A stretch of 64,000 nt of DNA from Gambelia wislizenii (GCA_030847615.1 JAUMIR010000005.1:105739116-105803115); one strand, 5' to 3'. Shown: positions 1-12,563, counted from the stretch's first letter. Program-made: numbers and translations. The notes: generated from the letters alone by a model not told the origin.

Positions 1-339
1 TCACCAGCAACTAATACCACATCACATAATTGCTTGTGTCTCAGGTAATTTTCCATCTTTTTAAATGTCTGCTCTGCATGATTGAGGGCTTGAAAAAATT
101 CATCAGATGTACAGGGTTCCATTGTATGACAAGATGCCAGAGTCTGGCTGCTATTGGAAGTCCTGGAAGGAAAATAATAATAGTTTTAAATTAAAACATT
201 ACTTTGAAAAAATATATACAACTGTTTTGTTTGAAAGCCTGTGTGGTGTAGCAGTTAAACTACTAAATTGGAATTTGGGAGATCTATTGACTATTCAGAA
301 ATGAAACCAACTGGGTGGTCTTGGGCCAGTCATTTTCTT
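1..339. other. No gene or recognised repeat
   Basis: AT-rich sequence with one short frame and no recognisable protein. If the KLHL5 model is right this is intronic. Confidence 0.5.
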
Positions 340-502
340 GGAGTGCGCCTAGGAATGTGGTGGAGTCTTCTTGTTTGGAGGTTTTTAAACAGAGGCTGGA
401 TGGCTATCTGTCAGGAATGATTTGACTGTGTATTCCTGCATGACAGGGGGTTGGACTGGATGGCCCTTGTGGTCTCTTCCAACTCTATGATTCTATGATT
501 CT
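340..502 (+). mobile_element. CR1 LINE 3' end
   Basis: It contains the CR1 3' terminal block: a GGTTGGACTGGATGGCCC stretch near 450, then TCTTCCAACTCTATGATTCT and the ATTCTATG-type 8-bp terminal repeat. Upstream it matches the end of the larger CR1 at 56590-56756 (tail of the RT reading frame and 3' UTR). It is 5'-truncated, the usual state of CR1 copies. Confidence 0.9.
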
Positions 503-1290
503 CTCATGATTGTAGTGAGGACAAAGTGGAAGGAGAGATCCAGGTATGCCACCTTCAACACACCGGAGGAAAGGTGGAACATAAATGAACAAGGACTAAT
601 AAAGTAGATACATCTGAGAAAAACAGAATATTCATTCACTTACTATGTACTTTCAGCAAGTACAGAATCTCAAACAGCTTCTATTTCCTCTCACTTTGGT
701 TTAGTATATTAACAGTGAATGTAAATAGAAACAGTTTTAAAAGCCTGATATCTTTGGCATTCTCAGCAACAAGTATCAACACAACAAACTCCAGTCTATA
801 GTGTCTATATTATTTGTTTCATTTCCAAGCATTACTGTGTAAAAGCACTGAATAATGTGGAGTTATAATGCAATGTTACAGGTCAAGTTATGACTTGAGC
901 AATAAATCAACACATGACATCTTTAAAAAATGTATCTCCTCTCTTAAATTTTTAGTATGAGATTTCTTGCTGTTTTAAAACAAAGTCTATATAAAACTGC
1001 AAGTTTTTTTTTAATATTAGCTTTGTATTGTATTTGTATTGTATTTAGTTATTTATACCCCGCTCTTCAGCCACAAGGCTATCAGAGCGGCTTACAAATT
1101 GTTTTAAGCAATAGCTATTTACACATCTACACTGCATTAAGCAGTTTCCAATGTGTGTTAGCTTTAATAATTGTAAAGTTTGGGGGTATTATCTGATTGT
1201 TGTAGTTTATAAGCTGCTTTATTGTGTGAGATGCCCTAACAACCTTTTGTTCTTGGGTGGCATATAAATACCATGAATAAAGAAACAAGT
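503..1290. other. Two weak L2-type 3' UTR scraps in otherwise unassigned sequence
   Basis: At about 1035-1105 a TTATTTATACCCCGC block followed by GCGGCTTACAAA looks like the reverse complement of an L2 3' end. At about 1195-1290 a GGGTGGCATATAAATA block with an AATAAA end looks like a forward one. Both are short and diverged. The rest shows nothing I recognise. Confidence 0.4.
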
Positions 1291-1299
1291 GGAGAAGAA

Positions 1300-4200
1300 G
1301 AATTTAAAAGTATGGGGTAATATTTTAAATATCTAGACTGAGATTCTTTGCATACCAGCATATATTTTACCAATTTACTGACAAGAGTACACAAAATGGA
1401 AACAATTCTATTGCAGCTATATCCAAATGACAAGCATCATTTTACAAGCTCCAGACATCTCACCCAAGTCAACTGGAGCACCATGCTAATGAACATTTTG
1501 TGCCTGGGAAAGTGGTTAATTGTTCAGCAAAGATGCAATTAATGGCACTGGCATTTATGTGATCATAATTAGGTTTTAAAATTAACAACCTATTAAGAAG
1601 ATGTATGGCTGGATGGTAGAAGGGAAGCAATAGTGACCTCTAGCTTATCTTTCAATACCAGTTTAGAAATGGAACAGCTGCTGGCTTAGTGACTGTCAAG
1701 TTCCCAGCAAGTATGTTTGTGAGGCATCTTTGTCTCTCACAAAAACTGCTAGTGACAAGAAATATGAAGTAGCAGCCATCCTACCTATGACTCCTCATGA
1801 ATACTGGCTGTATGATGGCTGGAAAGAACAGTCATCATTACCTCTTCTATCAACAGAAGAGTCAGAAATTAATTTATCCTCCAATAACATCTGTTTGTCT
1901 GTCTACCTATCTACCTATCTATTTTAAAGAGACCTGCTTCTCTTTTTCAGAACCTATCAAAAGTTAAAGCAGCCAATCTAAGCTGGTGTACCCCATGTGC
2001 TGCACTAAATCTCCCACTAACACATGGCCATGCTGCCCAAGGATGACAGGTGGACAGCATTAGAAGCCCTGTGCTTTGCACAAAGCTTCCAAATCTCTGC
2101 CTCCCAAGAGCAGCCCCTGCACGGGATGATTATTAGTTCTTCAAGCTCAGTGCGACCTTGCGATTATATCTGTTCCATCTCAGAATGATGAAGGAAAGAA
2201 ACCAAGTAGGAGATTTCAAATGCTTCTTCAGACCCAGGATCTAGGCTGAAAACTGAGATTAATAGATGGAACCTTCTTGAAGAAGCCACCTTAAAACCGC
2301 CTTTCCACAAAACTGGTGGAGAATTTTTGTACTTGTGTGAAGGTATAACTCTAGAAATAACTGTTGTTCAGCTGATACAGAACTCAAATGTTGTTGCCAT
2401 TTGGCCAAGGTAAATGCACATCTGATGTCTTATAAAGTGAAAGCAAAGGGAAGGTCAGTCACAACAGAACACACTAATGACCAGACCAAGAGGGCCACAA
2501 TGCCAGTGTTTCCCCAATGCAATCTACTAATTTAGATTTTCCTTGGTTTTTTTCTGGGCTGTGAGGTCGTGTTCTGGTATCTGACAAACTGGAATAAATC
2601 CCACTAACATCAGTGGGAAAATCCACCAAGTGTTGCTGGATTCTGGAGTTTGTTGGTCTATGCTTCAACTAGCAGAGCAAACTAAAGTACAACCTACTGC
2701 TATGGTAATCAGTGTTGCTGGAGTGGGTAATCAAACAATCTCTCATCATGTTAGTGAGTCAGCTAGCTTCCATCTTGGCCCCCTGAATGATGAAAACGCT
2801 TTTTTAATTCAACCTCACCTATACATTTAGTGGGAAATGATTTGTTGTACAAATTGAGTACCAATCTCAAATCTGGTGCTGATGGTATTTATGCCAATAT
2901 CCCTGTAGACCTGGCTCCTAGATTTCCCATGGAAATGTTAACGGAAAAAGACAATGGAAAGAATATGGGCTTCCCTGGATCTGAACTTCTCTTTAAGTTC
3001 CTGCTTCTTTGGGGTCCTCTCACAGCAATGAAGTTGGGAAGCTCCTTGCCATTAAGTCAGTCAAAACTCAGCACAAAAAGAGCCAACCCTTCTCTTCCCT
3101 TCCCTTCCCAGTCTCAATACCACCTCTCCCATGATACAGAACAGGGCCTTGCACTAGTTATAACTCCATGTTGGAACAAGATGTTTTAAAATACTGCCAG
3201 TCTCTTTGGTGGGGAAATCCTCTTCAACCCACAACACAGTTATCAAAGGAGGGCCATTTCAAATAAAAATTCCATACTTATCTGTTGGTGCTGTTATCTG
3301 CACTACCCTCTCCCCATGTAGGAGAAGAGGACAAGATTGCTGCAAGAGGATATTGGTATTCTCTTCACCCCAATACATACCTTTGTGAAATGTATACTTC
3401 AGAAGTGGGAAGATGAAAGAACGCATTGCCTTAAACAACACTAGGACTGGGGGCAGAGCAATCCTTTGTTTAGAGGCATCTGCAGCGTTTCATGGCAGAT
3501 AGTCCATCACTTCTAAACATCCATTAAAATCACACTAGCAAGGGGAGGAGAGAGGATAGCTCTTTCTCTTTTCTCTTCTGGTGGTTATACTATTCCACCT
3601 TCCCTTTCCCAAAGGCTAAAATGGGAGGGAAATTTTTCAATCTTGAGTGTGTGAGAGAGAGGGCTTTGAAGCCAGACAATCTAATGGCACTCCTGATCAT
3701 CTTCCTATAGCTTCCTTAGTCCACCCTATTCCAGCCATTATCACAAGTGGTACTGCTGTACCTGAGAAGTTTTCTATGAGTGGACAAAGAGCCTTTTTAG
3801 CAGATCTGGTTCCCTGTTGGTAGAGGTCCTCTTTGACACTTCTACCCCATTCAACCCTCCTCACCCCCGAAAGATGGCCATCCAAAGAGGTTAATATTCG
3901 TTCATAATTCTTTCTTAAAGATCATCAAATGGTAAGGCCTTACTGGAGTTTGTCACTTCCTATAGAAAAGATTTAATAAGGTCTCCTGCACTTGAGCAAG
4001 CTACTAGATAAATACTCACTATCTGAAATGGTAATAAATAGCTTTTAGGAGGTTAGTGATTTGGCTAATACATAGTGTATCTAACAATGGTTAACTTCTG
4101 CCTCAATGAGTTTTTTGCTTGTTTTTTCACTTGTCTCTTACCTGCTTTGCAGTAAACCAGTCTCCTACTGCATCTGAACAGGCAAACTAAGTTCACACTT

Positions 4201-4700
4201 GGCCTTCAAACAAGGATTGCTAACCAGTATTGAAAGTTGATTTGTTGACATAGTTGGTGGCCAGTATAAACTGTAGTTTTCTGTTTGGATACAATATCAA
4301 ACTATGGTGTGCTGCAAACCTGGAGTAATGAAGCAGAGGATAAGGAAGAATGAGAAAAATGAAATGTGCAGACATAGGGGTTAATTTCCATAGAACCAAA
4401 TTGTGGTATATTTCAGTTTGAAAGATGACAAGTGTTTGCACTGAACTGGAGAAAGGTGCCTAAATCCTTTGCAACAAGAAAAGCTTAAATTACTTCACAG
4501 AATGCAACATGCCTACTGCAATCTCTTTGATAATGCACCCTCCACTCCATGCACATCTACTCAAATGTAACTACACCAAAGGGCAATAGGGCTTACCTGT
4601 AGGTAACTGTTTATTATACTATAGCTTCAATCTTTGGGTAGAGTAATACTGCAGATAATAAACAGGTTTTAATTCTATATTTTCATCTTAAGATGTTCAA
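1300..4700. other. 3.4 kb with no recognised gene or repeat
   Basis: Only short open frames (longest about 119 codons at 2830-3189) with no family resemblance, plus a short CTAT-rich microsatellite near 1900-1922. Under the KLHL5 model this is intron. Confidence 0.5.
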
Positions 4701-4704
4701 ATTA

Positions 4705-5505
4705 CAGGTATACCTCAGTTAACAAAGCCTCTGACAAAGTCTTTTTCTGCCCACCCAGCCTCTCCTCTTTCCCTCCTCCTCCTCCTTCTAGTTGAAAGGT
4801 TTTTTTTTTAAAAAAAAACCAGTACTGGAATTTGGAGGATGGTGAAGAACTGGAGAAACACAGACTTTCAGTTGTCAGGTTGCAACACTAAGTCTGCAAT
4901 AAATAGTGCAGTAAAGCTTGAAATGGGGAAAAATAGGATACACCTCAATTGACCTATTGTACTTTAGTTGTGGGTGCCTTCCCACAACAGGCAAAGTAAC
5001 AGCAGCAGCCTCTAGAATTCCTTACTGAGCACATGTGACCAGCAAACAGAGAAAGGGGGGAAGTGAATTAGCCTGTCTCACCAGCTACACCCAGTATGTT
5101 AGAAGAAGAAGAAGAAGAAGAAGAAGAAGAAGAAGAAGAAATGGAATTTATAACAAAAGCAGAGGCTGGTGAAAGAAAAAAATAACCTCTGGGTGCGTTT
5201 TGGAAGAAGCTTTTATGTTGTCTGTAGAAGGCTCAAAATGTTTTTCTCTGCTTATGCAAGGCTCACCAGGTTTCATTTCCCATGTGTAACAGTATTTGAA
5301 TAAAAGTTTTGCATAAAAACTTTGGTGAAATACATTGAACTGCTGCTGCTGCTGCTGCTCCTCTTCCTCTTCTTTTCCTTCTTTTGTGCTATAGGAACTC
5401 ATTCCTATTCTTTCCATGTTATTTCTACCTCTGTACCAAATTCTCGATTAAAGAAGTCATGTCCAGGAACACATCTACAGTACTTTATTAACTGAGGTAT
5501 ACCTG
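4705..5505. mobile_element. TA-flanked nonautonomous DNA transposon (family T1), complete copy
   Basis: An 801-bp element bounded by TA at 4703-4704 and 5506-5507. The terminal inverted repeats read CAGGTATACCTCAGTTAA at the left and its complement at the right, about 20 bp nearly perfect. The TA target and CAG..CTG ends indicate a Tc1/mariner-pogo (Tigger-like) origin. No transposase frame is left. It holds a (GAA)n run at 5101-5141 and a (CTG)n run near 5340-5360. A second copy begins at 17221. Confidence 0.85.
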
Positions 5506-5507
5506 TA

Positions 5508-6606
5508 GAGACACCTTCTTATCCTTACATTTCAATAGCTATACCACAAGCAGCTATTTAACTTCAGAATGAATAAAAGCTGCTATCCTACAAAGTTGTT
5601 ACAATATGCCACCTAATTATTTCACAACTGTCTTGTGTGAAGTCTATAGTAGATTTCAAGCACACTTGAATAACAAACATAGACATACTCAACTGTCAAC
5701 TCCTACCAGCCTGGAGAATAAAAAAGAGAAGAAAAATAATATGGTTAGAATAGCCTTCCTATCTTTTATGTTCTCTCCCTGCGGAAGAGGACAAATAAAG
5801 CATTTCCACACAAGGTAGCACTATACACAAAAGTTCTGGAAAAAAGATGCTGGAGAGGAATCTATCACAACAACAAATAAAAGTATGAGCAATTTCTCTT
5901 GTTTTGGTTCCCTATCAATAGTTCAAACTGGAATATTATAGGAAGAGAATTTAATATTTCACCAGATTCTTAGGAGAAATACATTTTAAACACTGATAGA
6001 ATTATGACAAAAATGTACATCGATTTTGCTTGTATTTCTCTTTTATCACTTATACCTTCTAAAGTAAAGGCATTATTTCCTAAATTCTATGAGATAAATA
6101 TTTATGTTGCTTAGACTGATGGGGATCTTGGAATTCTGCATGGTGAAGGAGATCCAAGGTTGTAAAGAAAAGTTCCATTTTTATAGCAATGAATTTCATA
6201 CGCAAAAGAGACATGTATATTTAATTTCTATTATATCAGTGAATGAGTCCAATAAGGAGAAAGTTGCAGAATGCAGATAGTCACAAATGATGCTAGTATT
6301 TTTAAAGATGGCCTCTCTCCCCTTCTCAAGTTTCATGGTTTTGAGTAAAGCATCAAAAATGGTTTACAGCTGAACATGATATGCTTTGTTTTATAAGAAA
6401 GTTCACAATTTTGATCCCTCAGCTACAAATCCTTTCTGATAAACACTGAAAACAAAAAGGAAGGTGAAAAAGAAATACTGTACAGTATAAAAGTGAAAAC
6501 ATCAATATTAGCCCCATCTGAGCCCTTACATACAAAAGAACAGATGTGAATGTGTACTTGGGTACTGGTCTGTAAGCCAATACAATCCATACAGTAAGGA
6601 TCACAA
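5508..6606. other. No recognised gene or repeat
   Basis: AT-rich sequence with scattered short frames only. Nothing recognised. Confidence 0.5.
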
Positions 6607-6665
6607 GCATGGCAAGGGGTTGGACTGGATGGATCTAGTGCTCGCTCCCAACTCTATGGTTCTAA
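6607..6665 (+). mobile_element. Short CR1 3' tail
   Basis: It has GGGGTTGGACTGGATGG followed by CCCAACTCTATGGTTCTA, the diagnostic end of a CR1 LINE, heavily 5'-truncated. Confidence 0.7.
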
Positions 6666-7222
6666 GTGGAGAAACCAGAAAGCCCCTAGCCAAGCAAGTG
6701 AACTCTGTGTCCAGAACAGAGGAAAAAGCAGTTGTCTGGACTGGCCAAATCCTGAATTCATTGTTCTACCTAATTCTCCCTCCCAGCTTCACAAAACATC
6801 TGCAAAAGTAGAAGTAACCCTGTACGACCTTCAGACAGGCAGACAATACATCTGGCCTCTCTTGCCAGGTACTGAGTATTTTCTGATTATAGGCAAATCT
6901 GTGTGCTTGAGCTAACTGTGGTCTGTAGGGATGGCTACCCAGCTAGGATGGTTGTGGAGTTCTACAGGGTCTGGCCTGTTTTGTTTTATAGTCATAAAAC
7001 CATGACTATCTGGCCACCACGACTTGACTGCATATGCAAATAGCTCCATATCTCTTCTTCCATTGTAGGTAAAACTGAGATTGAAATGTGTCCATAATAA
7101 GTATGCATACAAACAACAGTATGATTGTGTCTGCTACCGTGTGTGTATGGTGCATGTGTGGAAATACTGTTACTTGTGCCGTATCTACCAATGAATGTAT
7201 GTTAATACTTTTCTTTCCCTTT
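6666..7222. other. No recognised gene or repeat
   Basis: Short frames only. Nothing recognised between the CR1 tail and the next MITE. Confidence 0.4.
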
Positions 7223-7224
7223 TA

Positions 7225-7454
7225 TAGTTGTCCCTTCGTATTTGCTGTGGTTTGGTTCCAGGACTCCCCGTGGATACCAAAATCCGTGAATACTCAAGTC
7301 CCATTATATGCAATGGCATAGGAAAATGGTGTCCCTTATATAAGACAGCAAAATCAAGGTTTGCTTTTTGCGTTATTATTTTTTAAAGAATATGTTCAAG
7401 CCGTGAATACTTAAATCTGTGGATACCAAATCTGTGGATACGGAGGGACTACTG
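7225..7454. mobile_element. Tigger-like MITE, family T2, copy 1
   Basis: A 230-bp palindromic element flanked by TA at 7223-7224 and 7455-7456. The left end is TAGTTGTCCCTTCGTATTTG (first base mutated from C) and the right end is its complement around GGAGGGACTACTG. A TGGTTCCAGGACTCCC block and paired GTGGATACCAAA motifs follow. The ends resemble Tigger/pogo transposons. Four more copies lie at 20876, 24065, 35360 and 41634. Confidence 0.9.
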
Positions 7455-7456
7455 TA

Positions 7457-8843
7457 TTTAAATCTTGTCATTTTCTTTTGAAGAATCGGTTTCTGGTAAT
7501 GCTGATTACCAAGAAAACAAAAATGCTGTGCTTTACTGTTTTGGGCTACCAGAGGAAGACCTCTGTAGTACTAGATTTTTTTAAAGCATTCATTTGATAC
7601 TTTGAGTATAAATTTGTTTAGTACTGGTAATGGTAATGCTTTGTACAAGCAATGAACAGATGTTGCTGAAAATGCTAAAATACATGGCATTCCACACAGC
7701 TTGAGGTGATTTATTCCTGCCACCTCCCTTAATTGTTTACACAGCTGAATAAATTTACAGTACAATGAATTTTTTGTAAAGTTCTTTTTCACTCAAACAG
7801 TTGGGATTTAAAAATAAAAACCACCCTTAGCGTTTCTGTAATTTTTCTACATGACAATTACAGATACATAGAGGTACAATGCCAATGTGTGGGTTTTCTT
7901 CTTCCAACCCACTGCTCTTGGTACAGTATTTTTTTCGACATGCAAAAAGGGAAAAAAGCATACTTTGGCAACTAGGCTGATCCATGGGCATCCACTTTCA
8001 ATATTCAATGTTGCCAACTGCACAGTAGCACAATAAGATTTATAAGAAGCTCACTTACTACTTAAGTTTTAAAGAGAAACAAAATACCCTTTTAAAAAGT
8101 ACCACCTGAAGAATCTATCTCCATGATGTAAAGAAGATAGAAGAAAAATCTGACCTTTCTCGAAAACATAAAGGAAAAAAATCTACTATAAAATTCTACT
8201 AGAATATAAATACAATTCAACAGAAGACATTTACAGTGCAATCCTACACATGAGGTCAGTGGGACTTATTCCCAAGTCAGTGTGAACAGAAGTGCAGCCT
8301 CAAAAAAACCTAATACCAAAAATCTTTAGTTTTATTATGTTATAGCAAAGCATTATTAAGATACATGACAAAGTCAGCCCCAGATATTCTCTACAGCATG
8401 ATACCCAACCTGGATTCAGCTGTTTTCAACCTCAAACAAACCTGACATTTTATTCCCATTCTTCTTCAAAATCAGTATACAAGTACCAACAGCCATAAAA
8501 ATAGGTCAACACAACAAATTAAAATACAGAACACACAAAATAACCTAATGGTAAAATATCAAGCTTCCTTTCCCAAGTCTTGAAAATGTAGCTGTAACAG
8601 GAAACAAATTCCTTTTTACTCTTCTCATATATACTTTTGATACATGCTATCAATACTGCCAAAAGCTACACTCTTTCTATACTGTCACTCACAAGTTCTC
8701 CAAGGCTTTGGTTGAACTGCAGTTGTCAGTATTTTTGTAGCACTGCAATGGAATATTGTGACACACACACACACACACCATTTCATCTCAACACACAAAA
8801 ATATATGGCACAAATCATTCCTTACAATAAGACAGTTAACAAC
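7457..8843. other. KLHL5 intron sequence with an (AC)n microsatellite
   Basis: This begins immediately after the KLHL5 splice donor, reading on the minus strand. It holds (AC)n at about 8760-8779 and no recognised repeat family. No BTB-domain frame is present on the minus strand. Confidence 0.6.
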
Positions 8844-9226
8844 CTGCATGAACTGCTATCAGATACATTTTCTTCTTCACTGACTCCCTCCTCAGCATCG
8901 GTTCTCTCAAGCCAGTTTGCACCTCCACAGTCCTCTGTGGTGAGTTCAAATGTTGGCACTTCAGAGCTGAATGCCATTGGCCAAGATGATGAATTCTGGA
9001 AACTCTTCTGGTTGGACTTTTGGAAACCAATTGAGGCAAAAGGTAGTGGTAGATTCCCTGGATCTAAAAACTTTATTCCAGTAGTTGTTGCATTATGTCC
9101 TTTGTCCCAAAAATCTTCTGGCTGGCAGTCGACGCTAGGATTAGGAGGAGATTGCTGGTGACCAAACCACTTCCATCGGATTTTTAAAATCTGCTTCACA
9201 TCGAACTCTTTGCGAGAGCCAGACAT
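8844..9226 (-). CDS. KLHL5: KLHL5 N-terminal coding exon (partial CDS, 127 codons plus 2 nt)
   Basis: Seen: a minus-strand frame begins at ATG 9226-9224 with A at -3 and reads MSGSRKEFDVKQILKIRWKW, then WFGHQ. Further on come a FLDPG segment, SWPMAFSSEVP, FELTTEDCGGANWLER and an acidic SEEE...SDSSSC end. The frame then meets CAG|GT (last exon base 8844, GT at 8843-8842), leaving phase 2. Known: from memory this order matches the KLHL5 N-terminus ahead of the BTB domain; KLHL4 shares only the opening stretch. KLHL proteins carry BTB, BACK and Kelch domains and usually act as CUL3 adaptors; this tail is low-complexity and lies outside those domains. No BTB exon occurs in the 8.8 kb downstream, so intron 1 of the coding region runs off the window. 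The donor (GTTGTT) is weak at +3. The ATG was chosen because conservation begins strongly there and no earlier in-frame ATG exists. Confidence 0.9.
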
Positions 9227-9331
9227 CTTCAGCGCAAGCAAGTTATCGTCTAGGCAACGAGGCAAGCAGCAGTGCACATAAAGAAGATTTGTGCATCCAA
9301 CCAGGACAAGAGAAAGGCATGGTCTGCCTGT
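9227..9331 (-). other. KLHL5: Upstream in-frame extension or 5' UTR of the KLHL5 exon, with internal acceptor candidate
   Basis: The KLHL5 frame stays open upstream of the ATG until an in-frame TAA at 9334-9332, giving 35 codons without an ATG. They read ...SLVLVGCTNLLY...CLDDNLLALK, which resembles my recollection of the longer mammalian KLHL5 isoform. A pyrimidine-leaning tract ending in AG at 9251-9250 is a plausible acceptor, so a spliced transcript could begin this exon at 9249. The stretch is either 5' UTR or coding joined from an upstream exon that supplies the ATG. Confidence 0.5.
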
Positions 9332-9334
9332 TTA

Positions 9335-10288
9335 TGGCTAGCTGAGGGGCATGGCGGGGCGGGGGAGAGAAAATATCACATTCAAATATGGGACAAAGGA
9401 TTTTTTAGAAAGCCTTCTCTTATCTAAACAAATAGAAGGGATTGTTCCCAGAAAAAGATGAACAGAGAAAGCCAAGTTGCTTTTGTCATCAAGAATGCCA
9501 ACCAGCTACATTAAAGGAGTAACTGCATTTGTTCTTGCTTGCCTCTTCATCCTTTTATCATTAACTTCTACCAGCACTGACAGTTTACATTAAAGCACTT
9601 TCAAGGGCTGCCCACAGCCTCTTCCAGCCCACAGAATGACAAAGAACATTATGCTGTATCTTAGAAGCTCTGTGGCTTGCTCATCCTGTTAACTCTTTCC
9701 TTTACAAATATTTAGGGGAAGGCAATAAATAAAAATAACCAGCCTTACATGTTAAAAGCCATTGAAATAAGTTGCTTTGGTAGAAACCACTTGCATGGAA
9801 AACTAAATCTGTACAGGAAAAAGTTAAACACAGAGTGATTCTTATTTCAACTTCTACCCCCCTCTTTCATTTTATAAGGATAAGAGGTTATTAAAAATTT
9901 TAATACATATATACAAAACTGTAATAAACTTGAATAAATAATAGATGGTAAAAACAGGTTCCTAGTGAACTGCAGAAAATTCTCCTCAGCTGTTACTTAA
10001 AACACAAGGAAAGAAGGAGTCCTCTAGAAGACTAAAGCTTTTGCTCAAGTTAGGCGAACAAAAGAGGAGCACCAGGCTAAGATATCAAATGCAAGTTAAC
10101 AATAAAGCCATAGGAAGGAAAAGGCATCTGAGAAGCATATTGTTAGATGTAAAAATAACCAATGCAACATTTCTACAAATAAATCATAAGCAGATAATGA
10201 GTCAGAGTAATAGTTGACAAAAGAGTGAAATGGCTAGAAGAGGGTAGGGAGATTGCAAAGCAGCTGAATGAATTCTGTGAATGAATAT
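9335..10288. other. No recognised gene or repeat
   Basis: Upstream of the KLHL5 exon. A GGGGCGGGG-like patch sits at 9354-9366. The rest is AT-rich and unassigned. Confidence 0.45.
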
Positions 10289-10893
10289 TCATTGTAGGAG
10301 ACACTGGATAGATAATATGCCCATGTCCCAGCTCTGTAATATGTTAAAATCATTTTGAATTCTAATCCTGTTCTCTGGAGTATTTGCTAACCCTCCTAAT
10401 TTGGTGTCATCTGCACATTTGATAAGTATGCTCTCTATTCCATTCCCCAAGTCATTGATAAAGATGGTAAATAGAACTGGGCACAGGACAGAACCCCATG
10501 GCACCCCACTAGTCACTTCTCCAGGATGAAGAGGAGCCAATGATGACCTTTGGGCTTAGTCAGTCAACCAATTATAAATCCACATAACAGTAGGATTGCC
10601 TAGCCCACATTTTACTAGCTTAATTTCAAGAATATCATGGGGGACTTTGTCGAAGGTCTGACTGAAATCAAGATATGATACATCCACAGCATTCCCGTCA
10701 TCTATCAAGCTTTTAATTCTATAAAAAAAGATAAGATTAATCTGGCATGACTTGTTTTTGAGAAACCCATGTTGACTTTTAGCAATCTCAGCATCCCTTT
10801 CTAAGTGCTTACAGACTGACTGTTGAATGATCTGCTCTAGAATCTTTCCTGGTACTAATGTCAGGCACACAACTGAATCCCCAGGGTTCAAAG
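10289..10893 (-). mobile_element. CR1 LINE reverse-transcriptase fragment
   Basis: Two minus-strand frames (10891-10556 and 10540-10289) cover the RT core: SQHGFLKNKSC, then YLDFSQTFDKVPHD, GVPWGSVLCPVLFTIFINDL and the catalytic-box region CADDTKLGG. The order matches the CR1 at 55520-55960. The frame break near 10550 and loss of both ends show it is dead, though both Asp residues of the ADD box survive. Confidence 0.92.
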
Positions 10894-11269
10894 GCAGTAT
10901 GATACCAGTTGGTAAAGCGAAACACAGTGAGCTAAGACTATTTGTGGGTCTCTTGGAGCCATTTATTTGGACACTTTTGGAAAGAGGATACTCAACTAGA
11001 TTAGACTTTTGGTATAACCCAGGAGGACTTTATATTTTATTGTTATATTTAATTATTATGATCTATTCATTTAATGTCTATCCTGTTCTGCCTTTAAAAA
11101 AAGTCAACATGTTTCACTCAGGCTCCCCAAAAGCTTCTCATCTGACCAGGGCCAGAGATGGACAATCTTTTTCAGAGAGGAGAAGATGCTCTGGAAGCCG
11201 AATAGGCTAATACTATTATTTAAAACATATGTACAGTATATCATATGATGCCAAGTTTTATTATGTTGT
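10894..11269. other. No gene; weak L2-like AT-rich patch
   Basis: Positions 11030-11100 resemble an L2 3' UTR in reverse (TTATTGTTATATTTAATTAT, then CTATCCTGTTCTGCC). Otherwise nothing recognised. Confidence 0.3.
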
Positions 11270-11492
11270 GCATTTATTTGTCACCTTTATATGTCATCTT
11301 TCATCCAGTGAGCTCAGGAAGGGCTACAGGGCTCTCCTCCCTCCTATGTTATCTTTACAACAACCCTGTGAGGTAGCTCAGATTGACAGTAACTGGCTCA
11401 ACATCACCCAATGAGTTTCATGGTTCCATGGGGCCTAAAACCTGTACTTCCCAGCCTCAAGTCCAACACTCCAACCACTACACTACACTAGA
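11270..11492 (-). mobile_element. MIR-like (CORE) SINE
   Basis: It holds ACAACAACCCTGTGAGGTAG, a TCACCCAATGAG block and a tRNA-derived end reading CCAACCACTACACTACACTA. This is the layout of an ancient MIR-type SINE read in reverse, with its tRNA head at the right. Diverged. Confidence 0.7.
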
Positions 11493-11870
11493 ACTGCTGG
11501 TTCAATTTCTTTATTTTAGACCATTGTGTACTATCCAGTGCCATTGGAAGCATATAGAAATCTGAAGGGAAGCTAGGAGAAAAGACAGGAGGGTGTTTTT
11601 GACAGTAAGAAGCAAGAAATATTAAACAATTACAGCAGAGAAGTAAAACTGAAATGAGAATAAACAAAGACTAATGTAAGAGATCATCCATAGAATTGAA
11701 AAGATTGATTTGAAAAGCTCTATTACTGGCAAGGAAAGGAGAGAGGAGTCAACAGTTACATTTAAAAAATCATACAGCTCCCACATCTGGAACTGGCATG
11801 AAGGGAGACAATTTATATGGTTGTGAATTGTTCCTAAGTACTGTCCAGAAAAATGTGCACCCTCATGTCG

Positions 11871-12083
11871 TTGTTAGTGTTGTGTGCCTTCAAGTCATTT
11901 CTGACTTGTCATAGGGTTTCTTTGGCAAGATTTGTTCAGAGGGGCTTTGCCCTTGCTTTCCTCTGAGGCTGAGAGAGTGTGAGTTGCCCAAGTTCACCCA
12001 GTAATTTTCCATGGCTGAGCAGGGATTCACTGGTCTCCAGAGTCATACTCCAACACTCAAACCACTACACCATGCTAGCTCTC
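11871..12083 (-). mobile_element. Sauria SINE
   Basis: A reverse copy. Its BovB-like tail lies at the left (GTGCCTTCAAGTCATTTC), the body reads GGGTTTCTTTGGCAAGAT and GAGGCTGAGAGAGTGTGA, and its tRNA-derived head lies at the right (CAAACCACTACACCATGCTA). Sauria SINEs are squamate-specific and mobilised by BovB. Confidence 0.9.
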
Positions 12084-12528
12084 TTCATTTTAAAATAATT
12101 TGGGATTTTAAAAAAATCCTCCGAACCTTTTTAATCAAACGTAACAGGGCAAAAGGTTGTGTGTATTTATACAGATATCACTGTAAATGCAGATTGCTTA
12201 AGTTCCTCTTTAAAACTCTCTTACCAGTTGTAATCTATTTATATATATTAGTTATATTTCACTTCACCTTTCTTCCAGTGAAGGAGTGGGCAGTAGGACC
12301 TGAATCTTAGAGAACTTCTTAATAGTAAAACAGTACAGTATTGTATACTTCTGTTTATTTTTGTAAAGTGAACCAATATGTCCTTCTCTTCAACATATCA
12401 AATGCTTATAAAAAGCCACACTCTCATGTTTAGCCTCTCTCCACTCTTGCCTATTATATTCCACTGTGAAATTACACAATGGGCAAGTGGGCTAATGGCT
12501 GAATTATGTATCCTGACAACATAACATT

Positions 12529-12563
<35 letters not shown>

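Noticed and set aside
5101..5141. (GAA)n tract as a functional coding repeat
   Set aside because: It is an internal microsatellite of the T1 transposon, with no coding context.
1..8843. KLHL5 BTB-domain exon downstream of the donor
   Set aside because: No minus-strand frame in this stretch resembles a BTB or Kelch segment, so the next exon must lie outside the window.
8822..9277. Reading the KLHL5 frame as one 151-codon gene starting at GTG 9277
   Set aside because: The start would be a non-ATG codon and the last residues run past a splice donor into intron; the ATG at 9226 and the exon end at 8844 fit the family better.
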